DNA of 64,000 nt from Ruminococcus sp. (GCF_017549005.1 NZ_JAFYYT010000003.1:159990-223989); one strand, 5' to 3'; numbered from the stretch's first letter, positions 27,055 through 36,666 are shown. Notes: generated by a model from the letters alone, not told the origin. Translations and numbers: made by a program.

Positions 27055-29117
27055 AGAAAATAATGATAACAGGCGCAGGCTCATACATAGGAGAATGCGT
27101 AAAGGACTATCTTCTGAGCGAACCCGATAAATACTCTGTCGATATCATAGATACTATGGGCTTTGAGCCGAAGCCTGATGATTTTGCAGGCTATGACGTT
27201 GTTTTCAATGTTGCGGGAATCGCTCATATCAAGGAGACCGACGAGAACAGGGCGCTGTACTTCAAGGTCAACAGGGACCTTGTTATAAAGATCGCAAAAG
27301 CTGCAAAAGCAGGAGGAGTCAAGCAGTTCGTCCTGCTTTCTTCCATGTCTGTCTACGGTAAGCTTACAGGCAGGATAAGCAAGAAAACAAAAGCAGCTCC
27401 CACAAATGCTTACGGAAAGTCAAAGGCGCAGGCAGATGCCGCAATAGCAAAGCTTGCGGACGACAGCTTCAGATTTGCCTGCCTCAGACCGCCTATGGTC
27501 TACGGCAAGGGCTGCAAGGGCAACTATCAGACCCTGAGAAAATTCGCGCTGGCTTCACCTGTTTTCCCTGATTACAGGAACAAGCGTTCAATGGTATATA
27601 TCGGAAATCTCTGCGAGTTCGTAAAGCAGGTCATCGACGAGGAAAAAAGCGGCTTGTTCTTCCCCCAGAATGCCGAATATGTGAATACCTCGGAAATGGT
27701 CAGAAGAATTGCAAGGCTGAACGGAGAAAAGATCCGCCTTACAGGTCTTTTCAATGCAGGGATAAAGCTTGCGAAATTCAACGTGGTCAAGAAGGTCTTC
27801 GGAGACCTGATATATGAAAAGGTAGATACAGTCGACAAGTTCGGCTTTGAGGACAGCATAAGCCTTACAGAAACAGGCGAGTGTTTAAAAAAAACGGTAA
27901 AATCCGATGAGAAAATGAGGATCCTTGCAACCTGTCAGTACGGTTGGCCCGAGCCCTATCCGTCGCTGTATCCTATGGAGGAAATGGCAAAGCGCGGACA
28001 CTATGTACACGCAATAACGGGTACGCCTAATTATCCTATGGGCGATGTTTTCGAGGGCTACCGCAACAAGACGAGCAAGGAACAGCATAACGGGATAGAT
28101 ATCACTCATGTTCCCGTTATCCCGAGGAAAAAGGACACAGTACACAGAATGCTGAATTACCACAGCTACCCTGTTTCTGCTAAGTTCTTCCTCTCACGTC
28201 TGAAAGGAAAATACGACGTGATATTCGCAAATCAGTCCTCACCCGTAATGATGGTGGAGCCTGCCATTGCGTATGCAAAAAAACACGATAAACGAGTAGT
28301 TATGTACTGTATGGATCTCTGGCCCGCAAGCCTCTGCGTCGGCGGAGTAAGCAAGGATTCGGCAGTATATAAGTTCTACTATAAAATATCAAAGAAGATA
28401 TATCAGCAGGTGGACGTTCTGCTCGTTACCTCGAGGAAGTTTAAGGACTACTTCATGGAGGAGTTCGGTATCCCCGGGAATAAGATAGTATATCTGCCTC
28501 AGTATGCTCTTTCTACATTCAATCATATCCCACAGGGCGGCGAAAAAGACACCACAGATCTTGTGTTTGCGGGAAATGTCGGAACCGCTCAGAATATAGG
28601 CGTCATACTGAGAGCAGCTGCTATAATCCAGAGAGAGCAGATAACGGATAACGGAAAAAGGATAGTTTTCCATATCGTCGGCGAGGGTCAGGAGCTTGAT
28701 AACCTGAAGAGCTATGCGAAAAAGGAAGAGCTTGAAAACGTTATCTTCCACGGCAGGAAGCCTTCCGAGGAAATGCCGAAGTACTACGGACTGGCTGACG
28801 CCATGATAGTTACCCTTCTGCCCGATCCGCTCATATCACTTACTCTCCCTGCAAAGGTGCAGAGCTATATGGCGGCAGGCAAACCCATAATCGCCTCTGC
28901 TGACGGCGAGATACCCGATGTCATAAGCGAGAGCAGGTGCGGCTTCTGTGCAAAGGCAGATGACGAGCAGGACCTCGTAAGAGCTGTAAAGGAGTTCATT
29001 GCTTCTCCCGAACGTCAGGAGCTCGGCGAAAACGGCAGAAAGTATTATTCTCAGCATTTTGCAGTGGATATCGTTATGGATAAGCTTGAGGATATCCTGA
29101 GAGAAAATTGCAGATAG
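27051..29117 (+). CDS. Fusion of NAD-dependent sugar epimerase/reductase and GT4 glycosyltransferase (WbuB-like)
   Basis: The 688-residue protein joins two enzymes usually encoded separately. Residues 1 to about 285 form a short-chain epimerase/dehydratase (GAGSYIG nucleotide-binding loop, SSMSVYG, catalytic Tyr-Lys in NAYGKSK, RPPMVYGKG), like reductases that make UDP-QuiNAc-type precursors. Residues from about 289 form a GT-B glycosyltransferase beginning MRILATCQYGWPEPY, with a C-terminal GT4 donor site (KVQSYMAAGKPIIAS). The second part resembles WbuB, an L-FucNAc transferase, which fits the capEFG genes nearby. The junction lies right after TTTAAAAAAAA at 27884-27894; a one-base change there would split the gene in two. 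It could therefore be a true fusion or a slippage site. Confidence 0.82.
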   Translation: MKKIMITGAGSYIGECVKDYLLSEPDKYSVDIIDTMGFEPKPDDFAGYDVVFNVAGIAHIKETDENRALYFKVNRDLVIKIAKAAKAGGVKQFVLLSSMSVYGKLTGRISKKTKAAPTNAYGKSKAQADAAIAKLADDSFRFACLRPPMVYGKGCKGNYQTLRKFALASPVFPDYRNKRSMVYIGNLCEFVKQVIDEEKSGLFFPQNAEYVNTSEMVRRIARLNGEKIRLTGLFNAGIKLAKFNVVKKVFGDLIYEKVDTVDKFGFEDSISLTETGECLKKTVKSDEKMRILATCQYGWPEPYPSLYPMEEMAKRGHYVHAITGTPNYPMGDVFEGYRNKTSKEQHNGIDITHVPVIPRKKDTVHRMLNYHSYPVSAKFFLSRLKGKYDVIFANQSSPVMMVEPAIAYAKKHDKRVVMYCMDLWPASLCVGGVSKDSAVYKFYYKISKKIYQQVDVLLVTSRKFKDYFMEEFGIPGNKIVYLPQYALSTFNHIPQGGEKDTTDLVFAGNVGTAQNIGVILRAAAIIQREQITDNGKRIVFHIVGEGQELDNLKSYAKKEELENVIFHGRKPSEEMPKYYGLADAMIVTLLPDPLISLTLPAKVQSYMAAGKPIIASADGEIPDVISESRCGFCAKADDEQDLVRAVKEFIASPERQELGENGRKYYSQHFAVDIVMDKLEDILRENCR
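27884..27894 (+). promoter_or_regulatory. Possible slippery site inside the epimerase-GT fusion
   Basis: The zero-frame codons are TTA AAA AAA after a T, a T-TTA-AAA heptamer extended by more A. A -1 shift meets TGA about 25 bases later, and loss of one A gives TAA within about 8 bases, both just before the internal ATG at 27915. Functional slippage is inference. Confidence 0.3.
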
Positions 29118-29127
29118 AAGGTACAAA

Positions 29128-30297
29128 TTGAAGGTTTTGATGATAAACAGCGTCTGCGGTATCCGCAGCACTGGAAGAATATGCACCGACCTGGCAGACG
29201 CACTGACAGCTCAGGGACATGAGGTCAGGATAGCATACGGCAGGGAAACGGTTCCCGAGAAGTATCAGAAATACGCTGTCAAAATAGGCAGCGATACGGA
29301 TACGAAGATACACGCTCTGCGTTCGAGACTGCTTGATGATACGGGCTTCGGTTCGAAAAGAGCTACGGAACGCTTTATAGAGTGGGTCAGGAGCTACGAT
29401 CCCGATGTTGTTCACCTGCATAATATCCACGGCTATTACATAAACATCGAGGTGCTGTTCCGCTATCTTGCGGAAACCCAAAAGCACGTGATATGGACAT
29501 TGCACGACTGCTGGCCTTTTACGGGCCACTGTCCTCACTTTGAGTATGAAAAGTGCGGCAAGTGGAAAACAGGCTGCTTCGATTGTCCGAAGGACAAGAA
29601 AGAGTATCCTGCAAGGCTCCTGCTTGACAATTCCGCCAGCAACTGGAAAAAGAAAAGAAAGCTCTTTACAGCGGTAAAGGACATGACGCTGGTCACTCCG
29701 TCGAAATGGCTGGGCGACCTTGCAAAGCAGTCCTTTTTAAAGAAATGTCCCGTAAAAGTCATACATAACGGCATAGATACAGACGTTTTCAGACCGACAG
29801 AAAGCAATTTCAGGGAAAAGAACGGTCTCGAGGGCAAAAAGCTGCTTCTCGGAGTAGCAAGTACATGGTATGATAAAAAGGGGCTTGGAGACTTCATAAG
29901 GCTTTCAAAAAAGCTTGATGATCCCTATAAAATAATCCTTGTCGGACTGACAGATAAACAGCTTGAGACTATGCCGAAGAATATCCTCGGCATAACCCGC
30001 ACCAACAGCACCAAGGAACTTGCCGAGATATACACGGCGGCTGACTATTTTATCAACCTGACCTATGAGGACAATTACCCGACGGTAAATCTTGAAGCTC
30101 AGGCGTGCGGAACTCCTGTTATCAGTTACAGAACAGGCGGAAGCACCGAGAGCGCAGTAAGGTTCGGCACTGTTGTTGAACAGGGTGATCTTAAATCTGT
30201 TGCAAAGCTTGTCAGGTCATCTGCGAAGTTTGAAAAGAATTGCAGTCAGGACGACAGCTGGGAGTATTCGTTAAAAGAATATCTGGAACTGTACTGA
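29128..30297 (+). CDS. GT4-family glycosyltransferase
   Basis: This 389-residue cytosolic GT-B enzyme should extend the lipid-linked glycan on the inner membrane face. The N-terminal domain starts LKVLMINSVCGIRSTGRI and includes VVHLHNIHGYY and WTLHDCWPFTGHC, typical of the WcaC-like branch. The donor domain has VIHNGIDTDVF and the EX7E-like TYEDNYPTVNLEAQACGTPV. A cluster of Cys at 140-165 (CPHFEYEKCGKWKTGCFDCP) may bind a metal and is common in this branch. The start is TTG at 29128 with AGAAGG upstream; ATG at 29140 is the alternative. The donor sugar is unknown. Confidence 0.88.
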   Translation: MKVLMINSVCGIRSTGRICTDLADALTAQGHEVRIAYGRETVPEKYQKYAVKIGSDTDTKIHALRSRLLDDTGFGSKRATERFIEWVRSYDPDVVHLHNIHGYYINIEVLFRYLAETQKHVIWTLHDCWPFTGHCPHFEYEKCGKWKTGCFDCPKDKKEYPARLLLDNSASNWKKKRKLFTAVKDMTLVTPSKWLGDLAKQSFLKKCPVKVIHNGIDTDVFRPTESNFREKNGLEGKKLLLGVASTWYDKKGLGDFIRLSKKLDDPYKIILVGLTDKQLETMPKNILGITRTNSTKELAEIYTAADYFINLTYEDNYPTVNLEAQACGTPVISYRTGGSTESAVRFGTVVEQGDLKSVAKLVRSSAKFEKNCSQDDSWEYSLKEYLELY

Positions 30298-30324
30298 GAA
30301 AGCTCTCTGCGTACATTTCCGTTT

Positions 30325-30367
30325 GGATAAGCAGGCGCTGCTTTGTGGCATTGCCTGCGTTTTATCC
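30325..30367. terminator. Hairpin after the first half of the glycan cluster
   Basis: GGATAA-GCAGGC and GCCTGCGTTTTATCC pair around about 16 bases, with a TTTT inside the right arm. It may terminate or attenuate transcription before the aminotransferase gene. The remaining gap to 30741 holds a promoter but no gene that I can support. Confidence 0.5.
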
Positions 30368-30633
30368 GTGTAGGGCAGTATGCCGCGCAATGCTGTAACT
30401 GCTGCACGGGCTCTGCGTCAGAGTTTGTATTCGCTTCTCCTTCAACAAGAGGGGCGTTTCTGATTTTTACCATAGTATCGCATACAACAGAAAGTAATGG
30501 CAGCAATGGAAAAAGTCCTGACAAAAAGAAAAATATGTTTTTTGTGGTCGTTATTTCGGGAATGTTTGCGCGATTTTCAGTATCGCATACATCGGGTTCG
30601 TCAGAAATACCGTTTGCAGCGTTCATTCAAGTC

Positions 30634-30661
30634 TTGACAAATCCTATGAGTGTGGTATAAT
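30634..30661 (+). promoter_or_regulatory. Internal promoter of the glycan cluster
   Basis: TTGACA and TATAAT are separated by 16 bases, 80 bases before the aminotransferase start. Confidence 0.65.
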
Positions 30662-30741
30662 AAACAATTGCGAACGTATATAGTTTAATAATGTTCCCGA
30701 AAAGATATTTGACCAAATATATATAATTACTGAGGTGTGAA

Positions 30742-31863
30742 ATGGCGGATAAAATTCTGGTCACACGTTCCTCAATGCCAGACTATGAGGAATACTGTGA
30801 GGAAATAAAGGGATTGTGGGACAGCCACTGGCTGACCAATATGGGTGCAAAGCATCAGGAGCTCCAGACAGAGCTTGAAAAGTTTCTGGAAGTCCCTCAT
30901 GTGGTGCTCTATACAAACGGACATCTTGCTCTCGAGAACGTTCTTGCAGCAATGAATTTCCCGAAAAACGGAGAGGTAATAACTACTCCGTTCACATTTG
31001 CTTCGACGACACACGCCATAGTACGCAACGGCCTTGTTCCTGTGTTCTGCGACATAGACCCTGTTGACTACACTATAGACGTTACCAAGATAGAGGCGCT
31101 TATCACTGATAAGACCTGCGCTATAGTTCCTGTTCATGTTTACGGAAATATATGCAGGGTAGAGGAGATACAGCGTATTGCGGACAAGTACGGACTCAAG
31201 GTCATCTATGACGCCGCACACGCTTTTGGAGTAAGGTATAAGGGGGTCAGCTCGGCTTGCTTCGGAGACGCTTCGATGTTCAGCTTCCACGCTACAAAGG
31301 TGTTCAATACCATTGAGGGCGGTGCAGTCTGCTTCAAGAAGGACTATTTAGTGCAGCTTCTCAACGATATGAAGAATTTCGGAATACACGGTCCCGAAAG
31401 AGTTGAGTTTGTTGGCGGAAATGCTAAAATGAACGAGTTCCAGGCAGCTATGGGCATATGCAATCTCCGTCATCTTGACAGGGAGATCGGAAAGCGAAAG
31501 GCTGTAATGGAGCGTTACCGTGAGAGACTTTCGGGAACAGAGGGTATAACCCTTTGTCCTCTGCAGGCGGACGTTGAGCCTAATTACGCTTACTGTCCTG
31601 TAGTATTCGAGCCTACGCTTTTCGGCTCCACCCGAAACGAGGTATTCGCAGCTCTTGCGGAAAACGGTATCGGTGCAAGAAAGTACTTCTATCCGCTGAC
31701 AAATACCTTTGACTGCTTCCACGGAGCATATGATATAAACAATACCCCTGTTGCACTCCATATAAGCAAGAGAGTGCTTACCCTGCCTCTGTATGCAGAC
31801 CTCAGCCTTGAAGATGTAGACAGGATATGCGATGTTATACTGAGGTGTAAAAATGGAAAATGA
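30742..31863 (+). CDS. DegT/DnrJ/EryC1-family nucleotide-sugar aminotransferase
   Basis: This 373-residue PLP enzyme should transfer an amino group to a 4-keto (or 3-keto) nucleotide sugar. The family motifs are visible: TNGHLALENVLAA, TTPFTFASTTHAI, the substrate/PLP region VIYDAAHAFGVRYKG and the Schiff-base Lys in FSFHATKVFNTIEGG. It is closest in feel to VioA/WecE/PglE-type enzymes. Together with the dehydratase (capE) and the PglD-like acyltransferase it could make a 4-acetamido sugar. GAGGTGTGAA precedes the start, and the stop overlaps the acyltransferase gene by 11 bases. Confidence 0.9.
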   Translation: MADKILVTRSSMPDYEEYCEEIKGLWDSHWLTNMGAKHQELQTELEKFLEVPHVVLYTNGHLALENVLAAMNFPKNGEVITTPFTFASTTHAIVRNGLVPVFCDIDPVDYTIDVTKIEALITDKTCAIVPVHVYGNICRVEEIQRIADKYGLKVIYDAAHAFGVRYKGVSSACFGDASMFSFHATKVFNTIEGGAVCFKKDYLVQLLNDMKNFGIHGPERVEFVGGNAKMNEFQAAMGICNLRHLDREIGKRKAVMERYRERLSGTEGITLCPLQADVEPNYAYCPVVFEPTLFGSTRNEVFAALAENGIGARKYFYPLTNTFDCFHGAYDINNTPVALHISKRVLTLPLYADLSLEDVDRICDVILRCKNGK

Positions 31864-32995
31864 TGTGATCGCAAAGACAGGGGGGAAGCGCGATTCAAAC
31901 ATCGAATTGTTCCGTATTATTGCAATGCTGCTTATAGTTGCACATCATTATGTCATTAATTCAGGACTGATGAATTACGGCGGACCTATAGCCGCGGATC
32001 AGATGTCGGGAAGATCGGTTTTCCTTCTGCTTTTCGGAGCATGGGGAAAAACAGGCATAAACTGCTTTGTTATGATAACAGGCTATTTTATGTGCAGATC
32101 AAAGATAACTGCGAAAAAGTTTGCTAAACTGCTGCTTGAAATAATGTTCTACAGGATAGGAATATATATCATATTTCTTATGACCGGATACGAAAGATTG
32201 TCGGCAATGCGGCTCGTTCAGGCTGTAATTCCCGTTACGTCAGTGAAGCAGAATTTCTGGGGCTGTTTTATCGTATTCTTTCTGTCGATACCGTTTCTTA
32301 ATGCGCTGATACAGTCGCTGAACGAGCGTCAGCATATAAGACTGCTGCTGCTGTGCTTTTTCACTTATGTACTGTTCGGGACGATACACGGCGGTCCGTT
32401 CGGTGTAACTATGAATTACGTTTCATGGTTCATGGTGATATATTTCATTGCAGCCTATATCCGCTTATATCCTAAGGAACTGTTTTCGGACAGAAGAAAA
32501 TGCGGACTGATTCTGCTTTTGTCGCTTTTTGTTTCAATAGCAAGTATATTATGCTGTGCTTTTATCGGCTCAAAGAAAGGCATATTTGCTCCGTTCTATT
32601 TTGTTACGGATTCAAATTCTTTCCTGCCTGTTGTGGTGGGGATATTCGCTTTCCTGTTCTTTAAGTCGATCAGGATACCCTACAGCAAGTTTATCAATAC
32701 CGTTGCAGCTTCGTCCTTTGGCGTACTGCTTATACACGCTAACTGTGACGCGATGCGTAAATGGCTTTGGAATGATGTTCTTGACAATGTCGGCACCTAT
32801 GGAAAGAGCTATATTTTCCTTCATGCCATAGGAAGCGTTATCATCATATACGCTGTCTGCACAGTGGTAGATATATTAAGGATAAACCTTTTGGAAAAGC
32901 CCTTTTTCAAATGGTGGGATAAGCACTGGGATAGCTTTTCAGCAAAAATGAGAAATAAAGAGGATAAACTCTTTAAGAAACTGCATATCGGATGA
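31853..32995 (+). CDS. Membrane acyltransferase (acyltransferase-3 / OafA family)
   Basis: This is a 380-residue polytopic protein with about ten hydrophobic segments. The N-terminal RDSNIELFRIIAMLLIVAHH places the conserved Arg and His-His pair of acyltransferase-3 enzymes. Such proteins acylate surface sugars at the membrane. The location between an aminotransferase and capE points to decoration of the same glycan. No SGNH domain is attached. Translation is probably coupled to the aminotransferase because the genes overlap by 11 bases. Confidence 0.87.
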   Translation: MENDVIAKTGGKRDSNIELFRIIAMLLIVAHHYVINSGLMNYGGPIAADQMSGRSVFLLLFGAWGKTGINCFVMITGYFMCRSKITAKKFAKLLLEIMFYRIGIYIIFLMTGYERLSAMRLVQAVIPVTSVKQNFWGCFIVFFLSIPFLNALIQSLNERQHIRLLLLCFFTYVLFGTIHGGPFGVTMNYVSWFMVIYFIAAYIRLYPKELFSDRRKCGLILLLSLFVSIASILCCAFIGSKKGIFAPFYFVTDSNSFLPVVVGIFAFLFFKSIRIPYSKFINTVAASSFGVLLIHANCDAMRKWLWNDVLDNVGTYGKSYIFLHAIGSVIIIYAVCTVVDILRINLLEKPFFKWWDKHWDSFSAKMRNKEDKLFKKLHIG

Positions 32996-33068
32996 CGGAC
33001 AGGGGCAGAGATATCTGCTCATAGCTTCAGCATAGGATATGCAAACATATAACTCGGAGGAATGAAAA

Positions 33069-34112
33069 ATGTCATTATTTAAAGATGCGACCCTTATGAT
33101 CACAGGAGGTACAGGCAGCTTCGGAAACGCTGTACTCAACCGCTTCCTGAAAACAGATATCGGTGAGATAAGAATTTTCTCCCGTGACGAGAAGAAGCAG
33201 GACGATATGCGTCACCACTTCCAGGCAACAATGCCAGAAGTAGCTGACAAGATCAAATTCTACATAGGCGACGTGCGTGACCTTCAGTCCGTAAGAGGCG
33301 CTATGTACGGAGTTGACTATATCTTCCACGCAGCAGCCCTCAAGCAGGTGCCCTCATGCGAGTTCTTCCCTATGGAAGCAGTACGTACAAACGTTATCGG
33401 TACAGACAACGTCCTCACAGCCGCTATCGAGGCAGGCGTAAAGAGCGTTATCTGTCTTTCCACCGATAAGGCTGCATACCCGATAAATGCTATGGGTATA
33501 TCAAAGTCTCTCGAGGAAAAGGTCGCTATCGCAAAGTCAAGAACATCGGGCAAGACCAAGATATGCTGTACACGTTACGGCAACGTTATGTGCAGCCGCG
33601 GTTCTGTTATCCCGCTGTGGATAGACCAGATCGCAAGCGGTCAGCCTATCACTCTTACCGAGCCCACAATGACACGTTTCATCATGTCCCTCGAGGAAGC
33701 TGTGGACCTCGTTCTCTTTGCCTTTGAAAACGGCGAGAACGGAGACCTTCTCATTCAGAAAGCTCCAGCTTGTACTATCCAGACACAGGCAGAGGCTGTA
33801 TGCGAGCTCTTCGGCGGAAAGAAGGAGGATATCAAGATAATCGGTATCCGCCACGGCGAAAAGATGTATGAGACCCTTCTCACCAACGAGGAGTGTGCTA
33901 AGGCGATCGATATGGGCGATTTCTACCGTGTTCCTGCCGACAACAGAGGTCTCAACTACGATAAGTACTTCAAGGAAGGCGACGAGGAGAGAAATGTTCT
34001 CACTGAGTTCAATTCAAGCAATACAAAGCTCCTCACAGTTGCCGAGACCAAGGAAAAGATAGCTTCACTTTCATATATCCAGGAGCGCCTCGCAGAAATG
34101 GGGTTAAAGTGA
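33069..34112 (+). CDS. capE: UDP-GlcNAc 4,6-dehydratase/5-epimerase
   Basis: CapE starts the UDP-N-acetyl-L-fucosamine pathway by converting UDP-GlcNAc to a 4-keto-6-deoxy-L-talo sugar. The 347-residue protein has the Rossmann loop ITGGTGSFGNAVL, the catalytic region LSTDKAAYPINAMGISK characteristic of the CapE/FlaA1 branch, RYGNVMCSRGSVIPLW and the substrate motif TRFIMSLEEAV. Length and motifs match S. aureus CapE and P. aeruginosa WbjB. GGAGGA lies 8 bases before ATG. It is the first of three contiguous genes with 1-base overlaps in the order capE-capF-capG, the same as in S. aureus. Confidence 0.93.
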   Translation: MSLFKDATLMITGGTGSFGNAVLNRFLKTDIGEIRIFSRDEKKQDDMRHHFQATMPEVADKIKFYIGDVRDLQSVRGAMYGVDYIFHAAALKQVPSCEFFPMEAVRTNVIGTDNVLTAAIEAGVKSVICLSTDKAAYPINAMGISKSLEEKVAIAKSRTSGKTKICCTRYGNVMCSRGSVIPLWIDQIASGQPITLTEPTMTRFIMSLEEAVDLVLFAFENGENGDLLIQKAPACTIQTQAEAVCELFGGKKEDIKIIGIRHGEKMYETLLTNEECAKAIDMGDFYRVPADNRGLNYDKYFKEGDEERNVLTEFNSSNTKLLTVAETKEKIASLSYIQERLAEMGLK

Positions 34113-35311
34113 TGAATATACTCGTAACAGGCGCAAAGGGCTTCGCAGGAAGAAACTTAGTAGAGAACCTCAGGAATATACGTGACGGCAAGAACCGTAC
34201 ACGCAGCTTTCAGATAGAAGAGATATACGAATTCGATATCGATACGGACAAGGCTCTCCTTGACGAGTACTGCGCTAAGGCTGACTTCGTTTTCAATCTT
34301 GCAGGCGTTAACCGCCCCAAGGACAACAGCGAGTTCATGTCGGGAAATTTCGGATTTGCAAGCGAGCTTCTCGACGCTCTCAAGAAGCATAATAATACCT
34401 GCCCCGTAATGATATCCAGCTCTATACAGGCTACACTTATCGGAAGATACGGCGAGTCCGACTACGGCAAGTCAAAGCTTGCAGGCGAGAACCTCTTCTT
34501 CGACTACGGAAAGGAAACAGGCGCAAAGGTGCTTGTTTACCGCTTCCCGAACCTCTTCGGAAAGTGGAGCAGACCAAACTATAACAGCGCTGTTGCCACA
34601 TTCTGCAACAATATCGCAAACGACCTTCCCATACAGGTCAACGACCGCTCTACTCAGCTGGAGCTTCTCTATATCGACGACCTTGTTGAGGAGATGTTCG
34701 ACGCTCTTGAAAACAAGGAGCACCACTGCGAATACGACGGACTTGAGCCTGTTGCGAAGGACAACGGAAAATACTGCTACGTTCCCACAACTCATAAGGT
34801 AACTCTCGGCGAGATAGTTGATCTTCTCGAGAGCTTCAAGGCACAGCCGAGCACTCTCCTTATGCCCGAGATACCGGATAACAGCTTTGCGAAGAAGCTC
34901 TACTCCATGTATCTCAGCTATCTCCCCAAGGAGAAGACCATATTCGACCTGAAGATGAACTGCGACGACAGAGGAAGCTTCACGGAGCTCCTCAAAACTG
35001 CGAACTGCGGACAGTTCAGCGTGAATATCTCCAAGCCCGGCATAACAAAGGGTCAGCACTGGCATAACAGCAAGTGGGAATTCTTCATCGTGGTTGCAGG
35101 TCACGGACTTATCCAGGAGCGTAAGGTAGGCACCGATGAGGTAATAGAGTTTGAAGTCAGCGGAGACAGGATACAGGCTATACATATGCTCCCAGGCTAT
35201 ACTCACAATATCATAAACCTCTCCGATACGGAGAACCTTGTTACGGTAATGTGGGCAAACGAGCAGTTTGACCCCCAGCACCCCGATACTTTCTTTGAGG
35301 TAGTGAAATAA
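34112..35311 (+). CDS. capF: UDP-2-acetamido-2,6-dideoxy-hexulose reductase/epimerase with cupin domain
   Basis: CapF catalyses the second step toward UDP-FucNAc. The protein of about 399 residues has an N-terminal SDR domain (LVTGAKGFAGRNL, YGKSKLAGENLF) and a C-terminal cupin with metal-binding His residues in GQHWHNSKWEFFIVVAGHG. This bifunctional layout is specific to CapF/WbjC. ATG 34112 overlaps the capE stop by one base (TGATG), so translation is coupled. The catalytic YGKSK is intact. Confidence 0.93.
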   Translation: MNILVTGAKGFAGRNLVENLRNIRDGKNRTRSFQIEEIYEFDIDTDKALLDEYCAKADFVFNLAGVNRPKDNSEFMSGNFGFASELLDALKKHNNTCPVMISSSIQATLIGRYGESDYGKSKLAGENLFFDYGKETGAKVLVYRFPNLFGKWSRPNYNSAVATFCNNIANDLPIQVNDRSTQLELLYIDDLVEEMFDALENKEHHCEYDGLEPVAKDNGKYCYVPTTHKVTLGEIVDLLESFKAQPSTLLMPEIPDNSFAKKLYSMYLSYLPKEKTIFDLKMNCDDRGSFTELLKTANCGQFSVNISKPGITKGQHWHNSKWEFFIVVAGHGLIQERKVGTDEVIEFEVSGDRIQAIHMLPGYTHNIINLSDTENLVTVMWANEQFDPQHPDTFFEVVK

Positions 35312-36495
35312 TGGATATAAAAACAGATTATTCTGATGTAAAATGGAAAAATAACGGCAAGCTCAAGCTTCTTATCATCGTTGGCACAAGACCTGAGATA
35401 ATCCGTCTTGCCGCAGTTATAAACAAGTGCAGAGAGTACTTCGACTGCATACTCGCACATACAGGTCAGAACTACGACTACAACCTTAACGGTGTATTCT
35501 TCAAGGACCTCAAGCTTGCAGACCCTGAGGTGTACATGGACGCTGTAGGCGACGACCTGGGCGCTACAGTTGGCAATATCATCAACTGCTCATACAAGCT
35601 CATGAGCCAGATAAAGCCTGACGCCATGCTCATTCTCGGTGACACAAATTCGTGTCTCTCGGCTATTCCCGCAAAGAGGCTCCATATCCCGATATTCCAC
35701 ATGGAAGCAGGAAACCGCTGCAAGGACGAGTGCCTCCCCGAGGAGACAAACCGCCGTATCGTGGATATCATCAGCGATGTCAACCTTGCTTACTCCGAGC
35801 ACGCAAGACGTTATCTTGCAGACTGCGGACTTCCCAAGGAGAGAACTTACGTTACAGGTTCTCCTATGGCAGAGGTGCTTCATCAGAACCTTGCCGAGAT
35901 AGAGGCTTCCGATATACACAAGAAGCTTGGCCTTGAAAAGGGCAGGTACATACTTCTTTCGGCTCACCGTGAGGAAAATATCGACACGGAAAAGAACTTC
36001 ATGAGCCTTTTCACAGCTATCAACAAAATGGCTGAAAAGTACGATATGCCTATACTTTACAGCTGTCACCCACGCTCTAAGAAGCGCCTTGAGGCAAGCG
36101 GCTTCAAGCTCGACAAGAGAGTTATACAGCATGAGCCTCTCGGTTTCCACGACTATAACTGCTTACAGATGAACGCTTTCGCAGTTGTTTCCGACAGCGG
36201 TACTCTTCCCGAGGAGAGCAGTTTCTTCACAAGCGTAGGTCATCCGTTCCCTGCAATATGCATAAGAACTTCCACAGAGCGCCCTGAGGCACTCGACAAG
36301 GCTTGCTTCATACTTGCAGGTATCGACGAGAAGTCCCTCTTACAGGCAGTAGATACAGCTGTTGAGATGAACAGGAACGGCGACTACGGTATCCCTGTTC
36401 CCGACTACGTTGAGGAGATCGTTTCAAATAAGGTAGTCAAGATAATCCAGTCTTACACAGGCGTTGTGGATAAGATGGTATGGAGAAAGTTCTGA
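35311..36495 (+). CDS. capG: UDP-N-acetylglucosamine 2-epimerase-like enzyme, last step to UDP-FucNAc
   Basis: CapG epimerises C2 to give UDP-N-acetyl-L-fucosamine. The 394-residue protein has the WecB/CapG family motifs: LIIVGTRPEIIRLAAVI, HTGQNYDYN, LGDTNSCL, HMEAGNRCKDECLPEETNRR and SAHREENI, plus the late SDSGTLPEESSF. The HMEAGNRC variant (instead of HVEAGLRT of WecB) is typical of the CapG/WbjD branch. It overlaps capF by one base (TAATG). Two terminators follow, so this is the operon end. Confidence 0.92.
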   Translation: MDIKTDYSDVKWKNNGKLKLLIIVGTRPEIIRLAAVINKCREYFDCILAHTGQNYDYNLNGVFFKDLKLADPEVYMDAVGDDLGATVGNIINCSYKLMSQIKPDAMLILGDTNSCLSAIPAKRLHIPIFHMEAGNRCKDECLPEETNRRIVDIISDVNLAYSEHARRYLADCGLPKERTYVTGSPMAEVLHQNLAEIEASDIHKKLGLEKGRYILLSAHREENIDTEKNFMSLFTAINKMAEKYDMPILYSCHPRSKKRLEASGFKLDKRVIQHEPLGFHDYNCLQMNAFAVVSDSGTLPEESSFFTSVGHPFPAICIRTSTERPEALDKACFILAGIDEKSLLQAVDTAVEMNRNGDYGIPVPDYVEEIVSNKVVKIIQSYTGVVDKMVWRKF

Positions 36496-36530
36496 GAGCT
36501 TTTCAGTAATCAGTAATAAGTGATCAGTAA

Positions 36531-36557
36531 GGGCGGCTTTTGCCGCCCGTTTTTTTG
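36531..36557 (+). terminator. Terminator of the glycan operon
   Basis: GGGCGGC and GCCGCCC around TTTT, followed by GTTTTTTT. Confidence 0.9.
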
Positions 36558-36666
36558 CGGGAAGAAAAAGCTTTTCTATAAGGGGGGCAAAACAGGGGCT
36601 TTTTAAACGGAAAACCGTTTAATAAGAAAAAAATAATTTTGAAAATCTGCGTTTCGCATAAAAGTT

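Noticed and set aside
30343-30660. 105-codon plus frame in the glycan-cluster gap
   Set aside because: No ribosome site; it ends across a clear promoter (30634-30661) and its composition is not protein-like.
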